Assembly (NCBI GenBank): GCA_943349725.1 | Contig: CALQZP010000001.1 | Span: 15,021-79,020, forward strand | Length of the DNA stretch: 64,000 nt | Source: Candidatus Nomurabacteria bacterium | GTDB lineage: Bacteria; Patescibacteriota; Minisyncoccia; Phycocordibacterales; UBA10002 | Direction: 5' to 3' | Shown here: positions 31,250-39,616 of the stretch, piece by piece | How positions within the stretch are numbered: the stretch's first letter is position 1 | Layout of the letters: every line of letters starts with the position of its first letter | The notes under the pieces: generated by a model | Seen by the model: only the letters and a program-made list of their open reading frames with translations | What the model was told of the DNA's origin: nothing | Database searches by the model: none | Position numbers and translations under genes: made by a program

Positions 31250-31816
31250 ATGAGTGGGCACAATAAGTGGTCGCAGATAAAACTCAAAAAAGGTAAGACT
31301 GACGCGAAAAAGAGCCAGGTGTTTTCAAAGTATGCAAAACTGATTGCGAATGAGGCGCGGGAGGCGAAAGGAAACCGCGAAGCGCCGGCGCTTCGGACGG
31401 CGATTGATCGTGCCCGCAAAGAAAATATGCCCAGCGAGAACATTGAACGCGCCATCAAGAAGGCCACCGAGGGCGGAGGCGCACTAGAGGCGATTATGTA
31501 CGAAGGATACGGCCCTGGGGGCGTCGCCCTTCTTATTGAAGTTCTTACCGACAGCAAAAACCGCTCGGCGGGTGAGATAAAGCACCTCCTCGCTGAAAAC
31601 GGAGGGAATCTCGCCTCCCCAGGAGCTGCGGTTTGGTCGTTTGAGAAGCTCGACACTAATACACGAATGAGCGCGAATGACACGAATAACGCTGAGCGTT
31701 GGAGAGCGACGACGACGGTTCCGCTTGAGAATGCCGATATTGAAAAGCTGGAAAAATTGGTTGAGGCGCTAGAGGGAAACGAGGATGTGCAGGAAGTGGT
31801 CACCAATGCTGAGTAG
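31250..31816 (+). CDS. yebC: YebC/PmpR-family protein lacking one internal domain
   Basis: The N-terminal two thirds are canonical (SGHNKWSQIKLKKGKTDAKK, PALRTAIDRARKENMPSENIERAIKKA, YEGYGPGGVALLIEVLTDSKNRS, GGNLASPGAAVWSFEK), as is the end VPLENADIEKLEKLVEALEG-NEDVQEV. At 188 residues it is about 50-60 short of typical YebC (around 240-250). The missing part is the segment between FEK and VPL, which holds one of the three domains; in its place is a Thr/Asn-rich linker (LDTNTRMSANDTNNAERWRA) encoded by repetitive ACACGAATGA-like DNA. Family roles are translation of difficult (proline) motifs and transcriptional control. Confidence 0.88.
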   Translation: MSGHNKWSQIKLKKGKTDAKKSQVFSKYAKLIANEAREAKGNREAPALRTAIDRARKENMPSENIERAIKKATEGGGALEAIMYEGYGPGGVALLIEVLTDSKNRSAGEIKHLLAENGGNLASPGAAVWSFEKLDTNTRMSANDTNNAERWRATTTVPLENADIEKLEKLVEALEGNEDVQEVVTNAE

Positions 31817-31938
31817 CCCCTTAGCTATCTTTCTAAACCTTTTGTAATTCTAAAGAAAACAACGAGCCAGATATCGTATAATAAGGCTAAAAATATAGGT
31901 ATCCTTATGTAATTGGGAATTACTCTTGCTTGAGAAAC

Positions 31939-33402
31939 ATGTATATGGAAAAACAAAAACAATGGGAGCCTCGTGCGCTAGAATTGCTTAAAAGGAGTCT
32001 CGAGCCCCTCCCACAAGAACTTAATGAGATAGACTGGAAGGTTAACTTTTCTGAGAAAGGAAACCGCCCAGCAAAGCATCTCTCAGCCCTTGCCAATTAT
32101 TCAGAAGGGGGATTTCTAGTCTTTGGCGTTAGCGACGAAGGGAAAAAGAGGGGTATCGACACAAAGTCATGTAGGGATATCGTACAAAAGATAGGAAACC
32201 TTGCGAGAGAAGGCCTTGAGCCACCTATAGTTGTTGACACTTCAGTAGTTGAGGTAGGAAAGTCTAATCTTTTGTTTGTCTTTATAAAAGAATCGGAAAC
32301 TAAACCTGTACACTTGAGAGGAAACTCTATTTATGAATCCTATACTCGTTCTGCAGGACAAACCAGGAAATTAACAAAACAGGAAGTGGCTCGGATGATT
32401 TCAAGTTCAACAGGTTTAACATTTGAAACAAAACTTGCTTCAGGTTCCTTGCTAAAAGAAGAGGTGGTAGCAAAACTCGACTTTTCTATCTACTTTGACC
32501 TGCTGAAGAAACCTTTACCTTCGTCTACAGATTCAATCATTGAAATCCTTTTGGCCGATAAACTAATAAAAAGAGCGAGTGATGGCTTTTACATAACAAA
32601 TCTGGGTGCCATTCTTCTTGCGAAAGAACTCGACGACTTTGAAGAATTGAAGAGAAGATCTATCCGACTTATACAGTATCGGGGAAAAGATAGGCTGGAG
32701 AGATTAAAGGAAATAACAGGACATAAAGGTTATGCCGCAGGTTTCGTCAGTCTTATAAATTACATAAATGCACTACTTCCATCAAATGAGTTTATAAAAG
32801 AATCTCTAAGAAATGAGGTTAAGCTGTATCCTAATCTGTCTCTTCGAGAATTAATTGCAAATGCTCTTATCCACCAAGATTTTGAAATTGTAGGTTCGAG
32901 CCCTGTAGTTGAAATCTTCGAAGACAGAATTGAGGTTAGAAACCCAGGAAGACCGCTTGTAAGAACTGAACGTTTCTTAGATCATCCCCCTCGTTCAAGA
33001 AATGAACAACTTGCGTCATTAATGAGACGCTTTGGGATGTGCGAGGAATCCGGAACGGGGATTGATAAGATAGTTTCTCAGTGTGAAGTGTACCAGCTCC
33101 CGGCCCCTAATTTTGTGGTTGAAGATGACCACCTAATTGCAACTCTGTATGCTCCGAGAACATTAACAAAAATGGACCGAGCCGATAGAATACGGGCGTG
33201 TTATTTGCATGCTTGTTTAAGATACGTTTCAAAGGAAGTAGTTACAAACGCTAGTATTCGAACTCGATTTAAGATATCTAAAACAAACTATCCGCTTGCT
33301 TCAAAAATATTATCTGAAACTCTAGAGGCCAAGCTAATAAAACAACGTGATCCCTCAAATAAATCTCGTAAACACGCACAATATGTTCCTCATTGGGCGT
33401 AA
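31939..33402 (+). CDS. AlbA_2/Schlafen-like DNA-binding protein with GHKL-like C-terminal ATPase domain
   Basis: About 487 residues. The N-terminal AlbA_2 domain shows NEIDWKVNFSEKG, HLSALANYSEGGFLVFGVSDEGKKRG. The C-terminal domain resembles the divergent ATP-binding module of these proteins (LRELIANALIHQDFE, EIFEDRIEVRNPGRP, GMCEESGTGIDKIV), and the tail is winged-helix-like. Family members are DNA-binding regulators or defence-associated proteins. I take ATG at 31939 over TTG at 31930. It stands alone behind a TATAAT-containing region (near 31877). Confidence 0.8.
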   Translation: MYMEKQKQWEPRALELLKRSLEPLPQELNEIDWKVNFSEKGNRPAKHLSALANYSEGGFLVFGVSDEGKKRGIDTKSCRDIVQKIGNLAREGLEPPIVVDTSVVEVGKSNLLFVFIKESETKPVHLRGNSIYESYTRSAGQTRKLTKQEVARMISSSTGLTFETKLASGSLLKEEVVAKLDFSIYFDLLKKPLPSSTDSIIEILLADKLIKRASDGFYITNLGAILLAKELDDFEELKRRSIRLIQYRGKDRLERLKEITGHKGYAAGFVSLINYINALLPSNEFIKESLRNEVKLYPNLSLRELIANALIHQDFEIVGSSPVVEIFEDRIEVRNPGRPLVRTERFLDHPPRSRNEQLASLMRRFGMCEESGTGIDKIVSQCEVYQLPAPNFVVEDDHLIATLYAPRTLTKMDRADRIRACYLHACLRYVSKEVVTNASIRTRFKISKTNYPLASKILSETLEAKLIKQRDPSNKSRKHAQYVPHWA

Positions 33403-33452
33403 CATTCAATATAAAACAACTAAATTATAAAAAATACTTTAAGAACTAGCGT

Positions 33453-33995
33453 ATGCGCATTATTGCTATTGACCCTGGATACGAGCGTCTTGGTATCGCC
33501 GTGGTTGAGAAACTTCCACGGCAGAAGGAGATGCTTTTGTATTCCACTTGTATACGTACACCAAAAACGCTTCCCCACTCGGCACGCCTTTTGAAAATTG
33601 CGGGCAAGGTGCGAGAAGTGATTAGAGAGTACGAGCCGGAGGGATTTGCCATTGAAACACTGTTCTTCGCCACCAACCACAAAACCGTGATGCCTGTTGC
33701 CGAGGCGCGTGGTGCGGTGCTTGTGGAGGCGGCAAGGGCAGGACTTCCCGTCTACGAATACACACCCCTTCAGATAAAGATGGCGGTTACCGGCTACGGC
33801 AAAAGCGACAAAACCCAGGTCACCGAAATGGTGAAGAAGCTTATTGCAATGCCTTCAGAAAAATCCCTCCCCCTCGAAGACTCGGGTACTCCCTTTACAA
33901 AAGGGAGAATACGCCTGGACGATGAGTATGACGCAATTGCGGTGGGACTGACCTGCCTGGCATCACAGAAATGGAACAGGGACCATGAAATATGA
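33453..33995 (+). CDS. ruvC: Holliday junction resolvase RuvC
   Basis: RNase H-fold endonuclease that cuts Holliday junctions bound by RuvAB. Catalytic acidic residues are placed as expected: Asp7 in IIAIDPGYERLG, Glu in GFAIETLFFATN near 67, and the C-terminal DDEYDAIAVGL. The segment between Glu67 and the C-terminus has YTPLQIKMAVTGYGKSDKTQV, matching the junction-binding loop. At 180 residues length is normal. It is separated from ruvB by 15 kb. Confidence 0.93.
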   Translation: MRIIAIDPGYERLGIAVVEKLPRQKEMLLYSTCIRTPKTLPHSARLLKIAGKVREVIREYEPEGFAIETLFFATNHKTVMPVAEARGAVLVEAARAGLPVYEYTPLQIKMAVTGYGKSDKTQVTEMVKKLIAMPSEKSLPLEDSGTPFTKGRIRLDDEYDAIAVGLTCLASQKWNRDHEI

Positions 33996-34111
33996 ACTAC
34001 TGGCTCCCCGCCTCCGCGGGGATGACACCGCTGTCCACAGGCGGTGTCACTTGCAAAAATCTGATGGTATTGATACATTCGGAGCGTTAACAATTAGAAT
34101 TCGTACAACGT

Positions 34112-34225
34112 ATGGAAGAAGATGTCGTAAATCCGGTCCCTCCCGTAGAAGGAGAAGAGGGGGATGACAAAGAAGTTGACCCCGATATGCTTGAGGACAC
34201 GTTTGATGATGTGGACCCGCTCTAA
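34112..34225 (+). CDS. Small highly acidic protein
   Basis: A 37-residue frame MEEDVVNPVPPVEGEEGDDK... ending EDTFDDVDPL, almost half acidic. It is short but sits between ruvC and a strong terminator with nothing else in the gap, and its composition is far from random. No SD is evident. Role unknown. Upstream, GACACCGC/GCGGTGTC (34022-34048) forms a hairpin. Confidence 0.5.
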   Translation: MEEDVVNPVPPVEGEEGDDKEVDPDMLEDTFDDVDPL

Positions 34226-34260
34226 CTCTCCGTTGCTAAGGTTACGGAAAGACGAGCGTA

Positions 34261-34289
34261 CCAAAACCACCCTCTCGGGTGGTTTTTGG
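34261..34289. terminator. Bidirectional terminator between the acidic protein and tyrS
   Basis: Stem CCAAAACCACCC facing GGGTGGTTTTTGG with loop TCTC; T-runs are available on both strands. It ends one base before the tyrS stop. Confidence 0.85.
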
Positions 34290-35504
34290 TTACTTGATTT
34301 CAATAAATCGGTGCTTGCCGATACGGTACTTTCCTGGAGGAGCCGACTTAAGAAAATCTTCACCTACTTTGGTGTCGGTATCAAGATTGGTGACCGCTCC
34401 TTCTCCGATAAGCCGGCGGAGGTCTGTTTTTGAGGAAATAATACCTTTTTCAATAAGTACCTCCGCGGTTTCCCTACCCGACAGCGAAATAGATACAAAC
34501 TCTTGTGGCTTCCCTTCCGAAAACGTGGCGTCAAAATCTTTTCTCGCCTGCACCGCTTTTTCCTTGCCGTGAATGAGTGCGGTAATTTCTTCGGCAAGCT
34601 GTAGTTTCAGGTTCTTAGGATTCTCACCTCGTTCAAGAGCGGACTTAACCGTTTCTATTTCGGACTGTGCGACGCGGGTACAGAGTTCAAACCCAAGCAG
34701 TATCTGTCCGTCAGGCCAGCTCATCACCTTCCCGAAGACGTCGGTAGGGGTGTCGGACAGCGCCACCATATTTCCCTCTGTCTTCCCCATCTTCTTTCCG
34801 CTGGGGTCTGCGAGAAGTTTCATCGCGACGACAAACTTCTCACGCTTTTGCAAAGACTTAACGAGGTCGCGCCCGACGAGCATATTGAACGTCTGGTCAT
34901 TGCCTCCGACTTCGCCATCAACCTCCATAGCAACCGAATCGTATCCCTGCAGTATCGGGTACATAAGCTCATTCATATATAAGTCTTTTCCCTCTTCAAT
35001 CCGTTTTTGAAACATATCCCTTTTTACGATTTGGGAGTGAGTAACATGAGAAAGTATCTTTATTACATCCGTCAAAGAAAGCTTCCCAAGCCAAGAGGCG
35101 TTATAAAGAAGTTTTGCGGGGTTTGACCCACTAAAATTGAGAACCTTCGACACCTGATCCTTGTACCACCTCGCGTTCTTCAAAACTTGCTCGTGAGTTA
35201 GCGGTACTCGTGCCGTCATCTTATCGGGGTCACCAATGGTCGCCGTAAAATCACCAATAAGAAGAACAACTTCATGTCCGAGTTCTTGAAATTGACGGAG
35301 CTTGAGAAGTGGAATCATATGTCCGATGTGGAGCGTCGGTCCCGTCGGGTCTATCCCGAGAAAGAACTTAAGGCGCTTCCCGCCCACAAGTGCTTTCTCA
35401 AGAAACTCTTCATTGGGAAATACACGTTCCACTCCGCGGGTAAGAAATTCGCGGATTTTGGCAGGGTCGTTACTCACTATCTGGTTTTTCCTGAAAAATG
35501 ACAT
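34290..35504 (-). CDS. tyrS: Tyrosyl-tRNA synthetase
   Basis: Class I synthetase that charges tRNA-Tyr. The HIGH motif appears as LHIGHM near residues 58-63 after FLGIDPTGPT, and the KMSKS motif as KMGKT near 234. The tyrosine-site block YPILQGYDSVAMEVDGEVGGNDQ is present, and the C-terminal S4-type RNA-binding domain is seen in GIISSKTDLRRLIGEGAV. At 404 residues it is full length. It converges on the ruvC side and has its own region upstream. Confidence 0.95.
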   Translation of the reverse strand: MSFFRKNQIVSNDPAKIREFLTRGVERVFPNEEFLEKALVGGKRLKFFLGIDPTGPTLHIGHMIPLLKLRQFQELGHEVVLLIGDFTATIGDPDKMTARVPLTHEQVLKNARWYKDQVSKVLNFSGSNPAKLLYNASWLGKLSLTDVIKILSHVTHSQIVKRDMFQKRIEEGKDLYMNELMYPILQGYDSVAMEVDGEVGGNDQTFNMLVGRDLVKSLQKREKFVVAMKLLADPSGKKMGKTEGNMVALSDTPTDVFGKVMSWPDGQILLGFELCTRVAQSEIETVKSALERGENPKNLKLQLAEEITALIHGKEKAVQARKDFDATFSEGKPQEFVSISLSGRETAEVLIEKGIISSKTDLRRLIGEGAVTNLDTDTKVGEDFLKSAPPGKYRIGKHRFIEIK

Positions 35505-35527
35505 AGCCTAACGGTACCACACCTTAC

Positions 35528-35612
35528 GTGAATAATGAATTAAGAATTCAGAATTAAGGGAAAGAAATTAAACTGGCCTCTTCCTTACTTCATAATTCAT
35601 ACTTCATAATTC
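35528..35612. repeat. AT-rich imperfect palindrome between divergent tyrS and PBP genes
   Basis: Left words AATAATGAATTAAGAATTC face right words TTCATAATTCATACTTC and TTCATAATTC. Similar to the spacer at 15130-15235, indicating a dispersed family. Confidence 0.5.
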
Positions 35613-35636
35613 TTTCTCTTGTGTTACTATCTTCCC

Positions 35637-38156
35637 ATGTCGCGCCTCAAGAAACACCGACATCTCATTAGAAACCTCCTTCTCCTTGGCCTTTCGGTTG
35701 GTCTTTTTACCACGGGGGTGCTCACCCTCTGGGTATCTTCCTGGAAGCTTCCCGACCTTGCGGAGTTTGATAATCGAAAAGTGAGTGAGTCCACAAAAAT
35801 ATACGACCGTACCGGGGAAATTGTCCTGTATGACCTTCACAAAGGAGCCCAGCGCACTATTGTCCCCTACAACGAAATATCGCTCAATGTTAAAAACGCG
35901 ACGGTCGCTATTGAGGACAGTGAGTTTTGGCAACACAACGGCATCCGAGTTAAAGCGATTGTGCGCGCCGTATTCTCAAACCTCTTTGCAGGGAACCTCC
36001 TCGGAGGACAGGGTGGCTCCACGATCACACAGCAAGTTGTCAAAAACTCGCTCCTAACCAACGAAAAAAAGATTTCTAGAAAACTCAAAGAGTGGGTACT
36101 TGCAATTCGTCTTGAAAAGACGATGAACAAAGAGACGATTCTCTCACTCTATCTCAATGAGATTCCCTATGGAGGAACTCTTTACGGTATTGAGGAGGCA
36201 TCGCAGGCTTTCTTGGGTAAAAGCTCACACGACCTTTCTATTGCCGAGGCGGCTTATATGTCGGCTCTTCCTAATGCTCCGACGTATTATTCACCGTACG
36301 GCAACCACAGAGACAAGCTTGAAGAACGCAAGAACGTGGTGCTCCGTAGAATGGAAGAAGTAGGCTTTATCACAAAAGCAGAGCACGAAAAGGCGAAAAA
36401 AGAAGTGGTCACTTTTAAACCAAATACTGAAACAGGTATCCTTGCTCCTCATTTTGTTATCTATATTCGGCAGTACCTTGAAGAAAAGTACGGCCGTGAG
36501 GCCCTTGAGGAACAAGGGCTCAAGGTGATTACCACGCTTGACTACGACCTACAAAGAGTAGCAGAGGAGATTGTAAAGAAATACGCGCTGGAGAACAAGA
36601 AAAAGTTTGACGCGGAAAACGCTTCGCTTTCCGCGATTGACCCAAAAACTGGACAGATTCTGGTTATGGTGGGTTCTCGTGATTATTTTGACAAAGAGAT
36701 TGAGGGAAATTTTAACGCGACCATTGCCTATCGCCAGCCGGGTTCGTCTTTTAAACCGTTCGTCTACGCGGCGGCCATTGCGAAGGGATACACCCCAGAA
36801 ACGGTGGTGTTTGACCTCCCCACCGAGTTTTCCACCGAGTGCAACCCCGACGGCCTCCCGAAGGTTCCCGAAAATGCCGACAAGTGCTACAAGCCGGGAA
36901 ACTATGACGACAAATACCGCGGGCCGATGACCTTCCGCACGGCCTTGGCCCAATCGGTGAATGTACCTGCCATTCAGGTCCTCTACCTTGCGGGAATCAA
37001 AGAATCTTTGCGTCTTGCCAAAGATATGGGACTCACCACACTCAAAGACCCTGACCGCTATGGACTTACCCTGGTGCTCGGTGGTGGCGAGGTAAAGCTT
37101 CTTGAGCTCACCGGGGCTTATGCGACCTTTGCCACAGAGGGTGTTCGTCGAGAGCCGAAGGGTATCCTTCGCATTGAGGACAAAAACGGCAATGTACTCG
37201 AAGAATGGCGCGATGAGCCCGAGCAGATTTTGAATAGAGAAACAGCGCTTACCATAAGCGACATGCTTTCGGACAATACGGCGAGGACTCCCGCCTTTGG
37301 CGCAATCTCCCCGCTCTATTTCCCAGGGCGAGATGTCGCCGTGAAAACGGGAACCACCAATGATTTCCGTGACGCATGGATCGTTGGCTATACTCCCAAC
37401 CTGTCGGTTGGAGCATGGGCTGGCAACAATGACAACCGCCCGATGAACAAAGTGGCTGCCTACATCGTCGCCCCCTTATGGAATGCGTTTATGCAGGAGG
37501 CACTCAAACGCTTTCCTGTGGAATCATTTGAAAAACCTGCCGAAACCGACACTTCTTCTCTCCCGCCCATACTCCGCGGTATCTGGCAGGGAAATAAGAC
37601 CTACTTCATAGACAAACTCTCGGGAAAGCGAGCGACCGAATTCACTCCGTTAGAGTTTAGGGAAGAGAAAGCGATTAGAGAGGTGCATTCTTTGCTCTAC
37701 TCCGTTGATAAAAATAATCCGACTGTTCCTCGGGTGACGGCACCACAGACTGACTCCCAATATGAGTACTGGGAATACGCGGTTCGTAAGTGGGCGGGAG
37801 AACAAGGCCTTACCGACGAAACCGAAGACTCCGTCTCCAATGCGACCGATGACATTCACCGACCGGAATTTTCTCCCGTTATTCTGGTAACCAATCCCGT
37901 AGCGGGCTCGGTTCTTTCCGAAAAGGAAACGCTGGTTCTTCGCGCGACCATTACCGCGCGTTTCCCGATAGCGCAGGTACACTTCTTCATCAATAACTCT
38001 TTTATGGGGTCAAGCAAAAAAGCCCCGTGGCAGATTTCACTCTCACCTTCAGATCTTGAATCGATACTCTCCTCAGAAAACGACCTCTCGGTCGTGGCGT
38101 ATGATGTGTTTCAAAACAAAGGACAGGTTTCGATCACCTTCAGTACAACCGACTGA
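35637..38156 (+). CDS. Class A penicillin-binding protein (PBP1A-like)
   Basis: Bifunctional wall synthase of about 839 residues. A membrane anchor (LLLLGLSVGLFTTGVLTLW) is followed by a GT51 transglycosylase domain with VAIEDSEFWQHNGI (catalytic Glu), GGSTITQQVVKN and LYLNEIPYGG. The transpeptidase domain has SxxK as SSFK in RQPGSSFKPFVYA, SVN (AQSVNVPAIQ) and KTGTT. The last 100 residues look like an Ig-like accessory domain (NPVAGSVLSEKETLVLRATI). Start chosen at ATG 35637. Works with the Mur ligase and amidase at 1-4 kb. Confidence 0.95.
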   Translation: MSRLKKHRHLIRNLLLLGLSVGLFTTGVLTLWVSSWKLPDLAEFDNRKVSESTKIYDRTGEIVLYDLHKGAQRTIVPYNEISLNVKNATVAIEDSEFWQHNGIRVKAIVRAVFSNLFAGNLLGGQGGSTITQQVVKNSLLTNEKKISRKLKEWVLAIRLEKTMNKETILSLYLNEIPYGGTLYGIEEASQAFLGKSSHDLSIAEAAYMSALPNAPTYYSPYGNHRDKLEERKNVVLRRMEEVGFITKAEHEKAKKEVVTFKPNTETGILAPHFVIYIRQYLEEKYGREALEEQGLKVITTLDYDLQRVAEEIVKKYALENKKKFDAENASLSAIDPKTGQILVMVGSRDYFDKEIEGNFNATIAYRQPGSSFKPFVYAAAIAKGYTPETVVFDLPTEFSTECNPDGLPKVPENADKCYKPGNYDDKYRGPMTFRTALAQSVNVPAIQVLYLAGIKESLRLAKDMGLTTLKDPDRYGLTLVLGGGEVKLLELTGAYATFATEGVRREPKGILRIEDKNGNVLEEWRDEPEQILNRETALTISDMLSDNTARTPAFGAISPLYFPGRDVAVKTGTTNDFRDAWIVGYTPNLSVGAWAGNNDNRPMNKVAAYIVAPLWNAFMQEALKRFPVESFEKPAETDTSSLPPILRGIWQGNKTYFIDKLSGKRATEFTPLEFREEKAIREVHSLLYSVDKNNPTVPRVTAPQTDSQYEYWEYAVRKWAGEQGLTDETEDSVSNATDDIHRPEFSPVILVTNPVAGSVLSEKETLVLRATITARFPIAQVHFFINNSFMGSSKKAPWQISLSPSDLESILSSENDLSVVAYDVFQNKGQVSITFSTTD

Positions 38157-38165
38157 ATGAGAAGC

Positions 38166-38223
38166 TGGACCCCGTATCCAAGGTACGGGGCGCGAAGGAT
38201 ATAGTCGCTTTGCTCCTTATCCT
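38166..38223. terminator. Tandem hairpins between convergent PBP and dnaN
   Basis: CCCCGTA/TACGGGG (38170-38190) and GAAGGATA/TATCCTTC (about 38193-38225) lie between the two stop codons. Confidence 0.65.
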
Positions 38224-39324
38224 TCAGCGGTTCATCGGCATCACGAGGTATAGAAAACTTGTCTCCCCCACTCCAGAGATGAGCAGTGGTTTGTTTTCTC
38301 CGCTAAACTTAAACGCTACACTATCTGCGGAAAGAGCATTCAAACAGTCAGCTATGTACCGGTGGTTAAAATTACCCTGAAGTGGCTCCCCTGTAAGCGC
38401 AGAAGAAACCGAGGCACTACTTTCTCCGAGTTCCCCGCTCTTAGCGGAAAGCTCAAACAGCTTCTTCTTAGGCTCAAGGCTCACGTGTAGCTGATTAAAA
38501 CGGTCAGAAAAGAGCGTAGTGAGCTTAAGTGAGGAAATAAGGTCTTCCTTGAGGACAACGGCCTCTGTGGCGAACGTTTTAGGCATAATCTGCCGATAGT
38601 CTGGAAAAGAACCTTCTACAAGCCTTGAGGTGGCAAGAAGTCCATCACCTTCAAGTGAAAGCTGTCCTTTACCAATAGAAAGCTTCACTTCGTCCTTTTC
38701 CTCTTCAAGAATACGAATAAGTTCGGTTACGTTTTTGATAGGGACCAAAACAGGCTGAAATGACGTGGCTGTCTTTTTGAAAGGCACCTTCTTCTCCGCA
38801 AGTCTAAATGAGTCCGTCGCTACAAACACAATATCCTCTCCATCTTGATAAAGATACACACTTGAAAGCTCCGGTTTAAGGTTCCCCACAGCTCCAGCGT
38901 AATAAACAGACTTAAATCCTTTAAGCAGAAACTCTGGAGTGAAGGAGAACGTAGAGCCTTCGGCCTTCGGAATGGTCGGAAAATCATCACTCGCTGTACC
39001 GTTAATCGTCGCTTTTGCTCCACTAGAAGAAATAGTCAATTTACCATTTGTTACTTCTAGCGACACACTTTTCACATTACCCAAGTTTGAAATAAAAGAA
39101 GAGAGAACTCCAGCAGGAACTGCTATTTCTCCTTCTTTTTCAACCTTAACAGGAATTTTATACTCAACTCCCATCTCAAGATTGGTCGCCCTCACCGTAA
39201 GAAAACCTCCTTTCGTAATAAGGAGAATATTAGAAAGAATAGGGAGAGAAAGATGTTTAGAAGCAAGACGGCTTGCCTTTCCTACAACTATTTGTAATTT
39301 ATCTTTTATAACTTCAATCTTCAT
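38224..39324 (-). CDS. dnaN: DNA polymerase III beta sliding clamp
   Basis: A 366-residue ring subunit with the three-domain repeat. Recognisable parts are the start MKIEVIKDKLQIVVGKASRL, PILSNILLITKGGFLTVRATN, a central FSFTPEFLLKGFKSVYYAG block and VLVPIKNVTELIRIL, and the C-terminal YLVMPMNR end, equivalent to the family's MPMR peptide-binding tail. It lies beside dnaA across the probable origin. Confidence 0.95.
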   Translation of the reverse strand: MKIEVIKDKLQIVVGKASRLASKHLSLPILSNILLITKGGFLTVRATNLEMGVEYKIPVKVEKEGEIAVPAGVLSSFISNLGNVKSVSLEVTNGKLTISSSGAKATINGTASDDFPTIPKAEGSTFSFTPEFLLKGFKSVYYAGAVGNLKPELSSVYLYQDGEDIVFVATDSFRLAEKKVPFKKTATSFQPVLVPIKNVTELIRILEEEKDEVKLSIGKGQLSLEGDGLLATSRLVEGSFPDYRQIMPKTFATEAVVLKEDLISSLKLTTLFSDRFNQLHVSLEPKKKLFELSAKSGELGESSASVSSALTGEPLQGNFNHRYIADCLNALSADSVAFKFSGENKPLLISGVGETSFLYLVMPMNR

Positions 39325-39616
39325 TTTGTTTTTTATTATACTAATTCAATTTAGTTATCCACATTTTTCCACCTCTCTTTCTTTAATAGATATTTTTAAA
39401 ATAAAGAAGTAGTTATTATTAAGAGTTCTGTGTATAAGTGGATAACTTTTTATACCCTTTCTTGTAGCTCTATTTCAACCCCTCAGGTAACTTTTATTCT
39501 GTGCATAATTCATTTTTTCTGGTGGTATCCCCCAAAAACATTTTCAGATTTTAATTTTATCCACAGGTTTTCCTTTTGTTGTCCCACTGTTTTCCACAGA
39601 GTTCCTCACAGAATAA
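39325..39616. other. oriC: Probable replication origin (oriC)
   Basis: This AT-rich spacer lies between dnaN and dnaA. It carries DnaA boxes TTATCCACA at 39355-39363 and 39557-39565, TTATCCACT (reverse) at 39437-39445, and weaker ones at 39500-39508 (TGTGCATAA) and 39590-39598 (TTTTCCACA). A further box, TGTGGACAA, is at 41114-41122 in the dnaA-rpmH spacer. Gene order and box cluster together mark the origin; no unwinding assay can be inferred. Confidence 0.75.
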
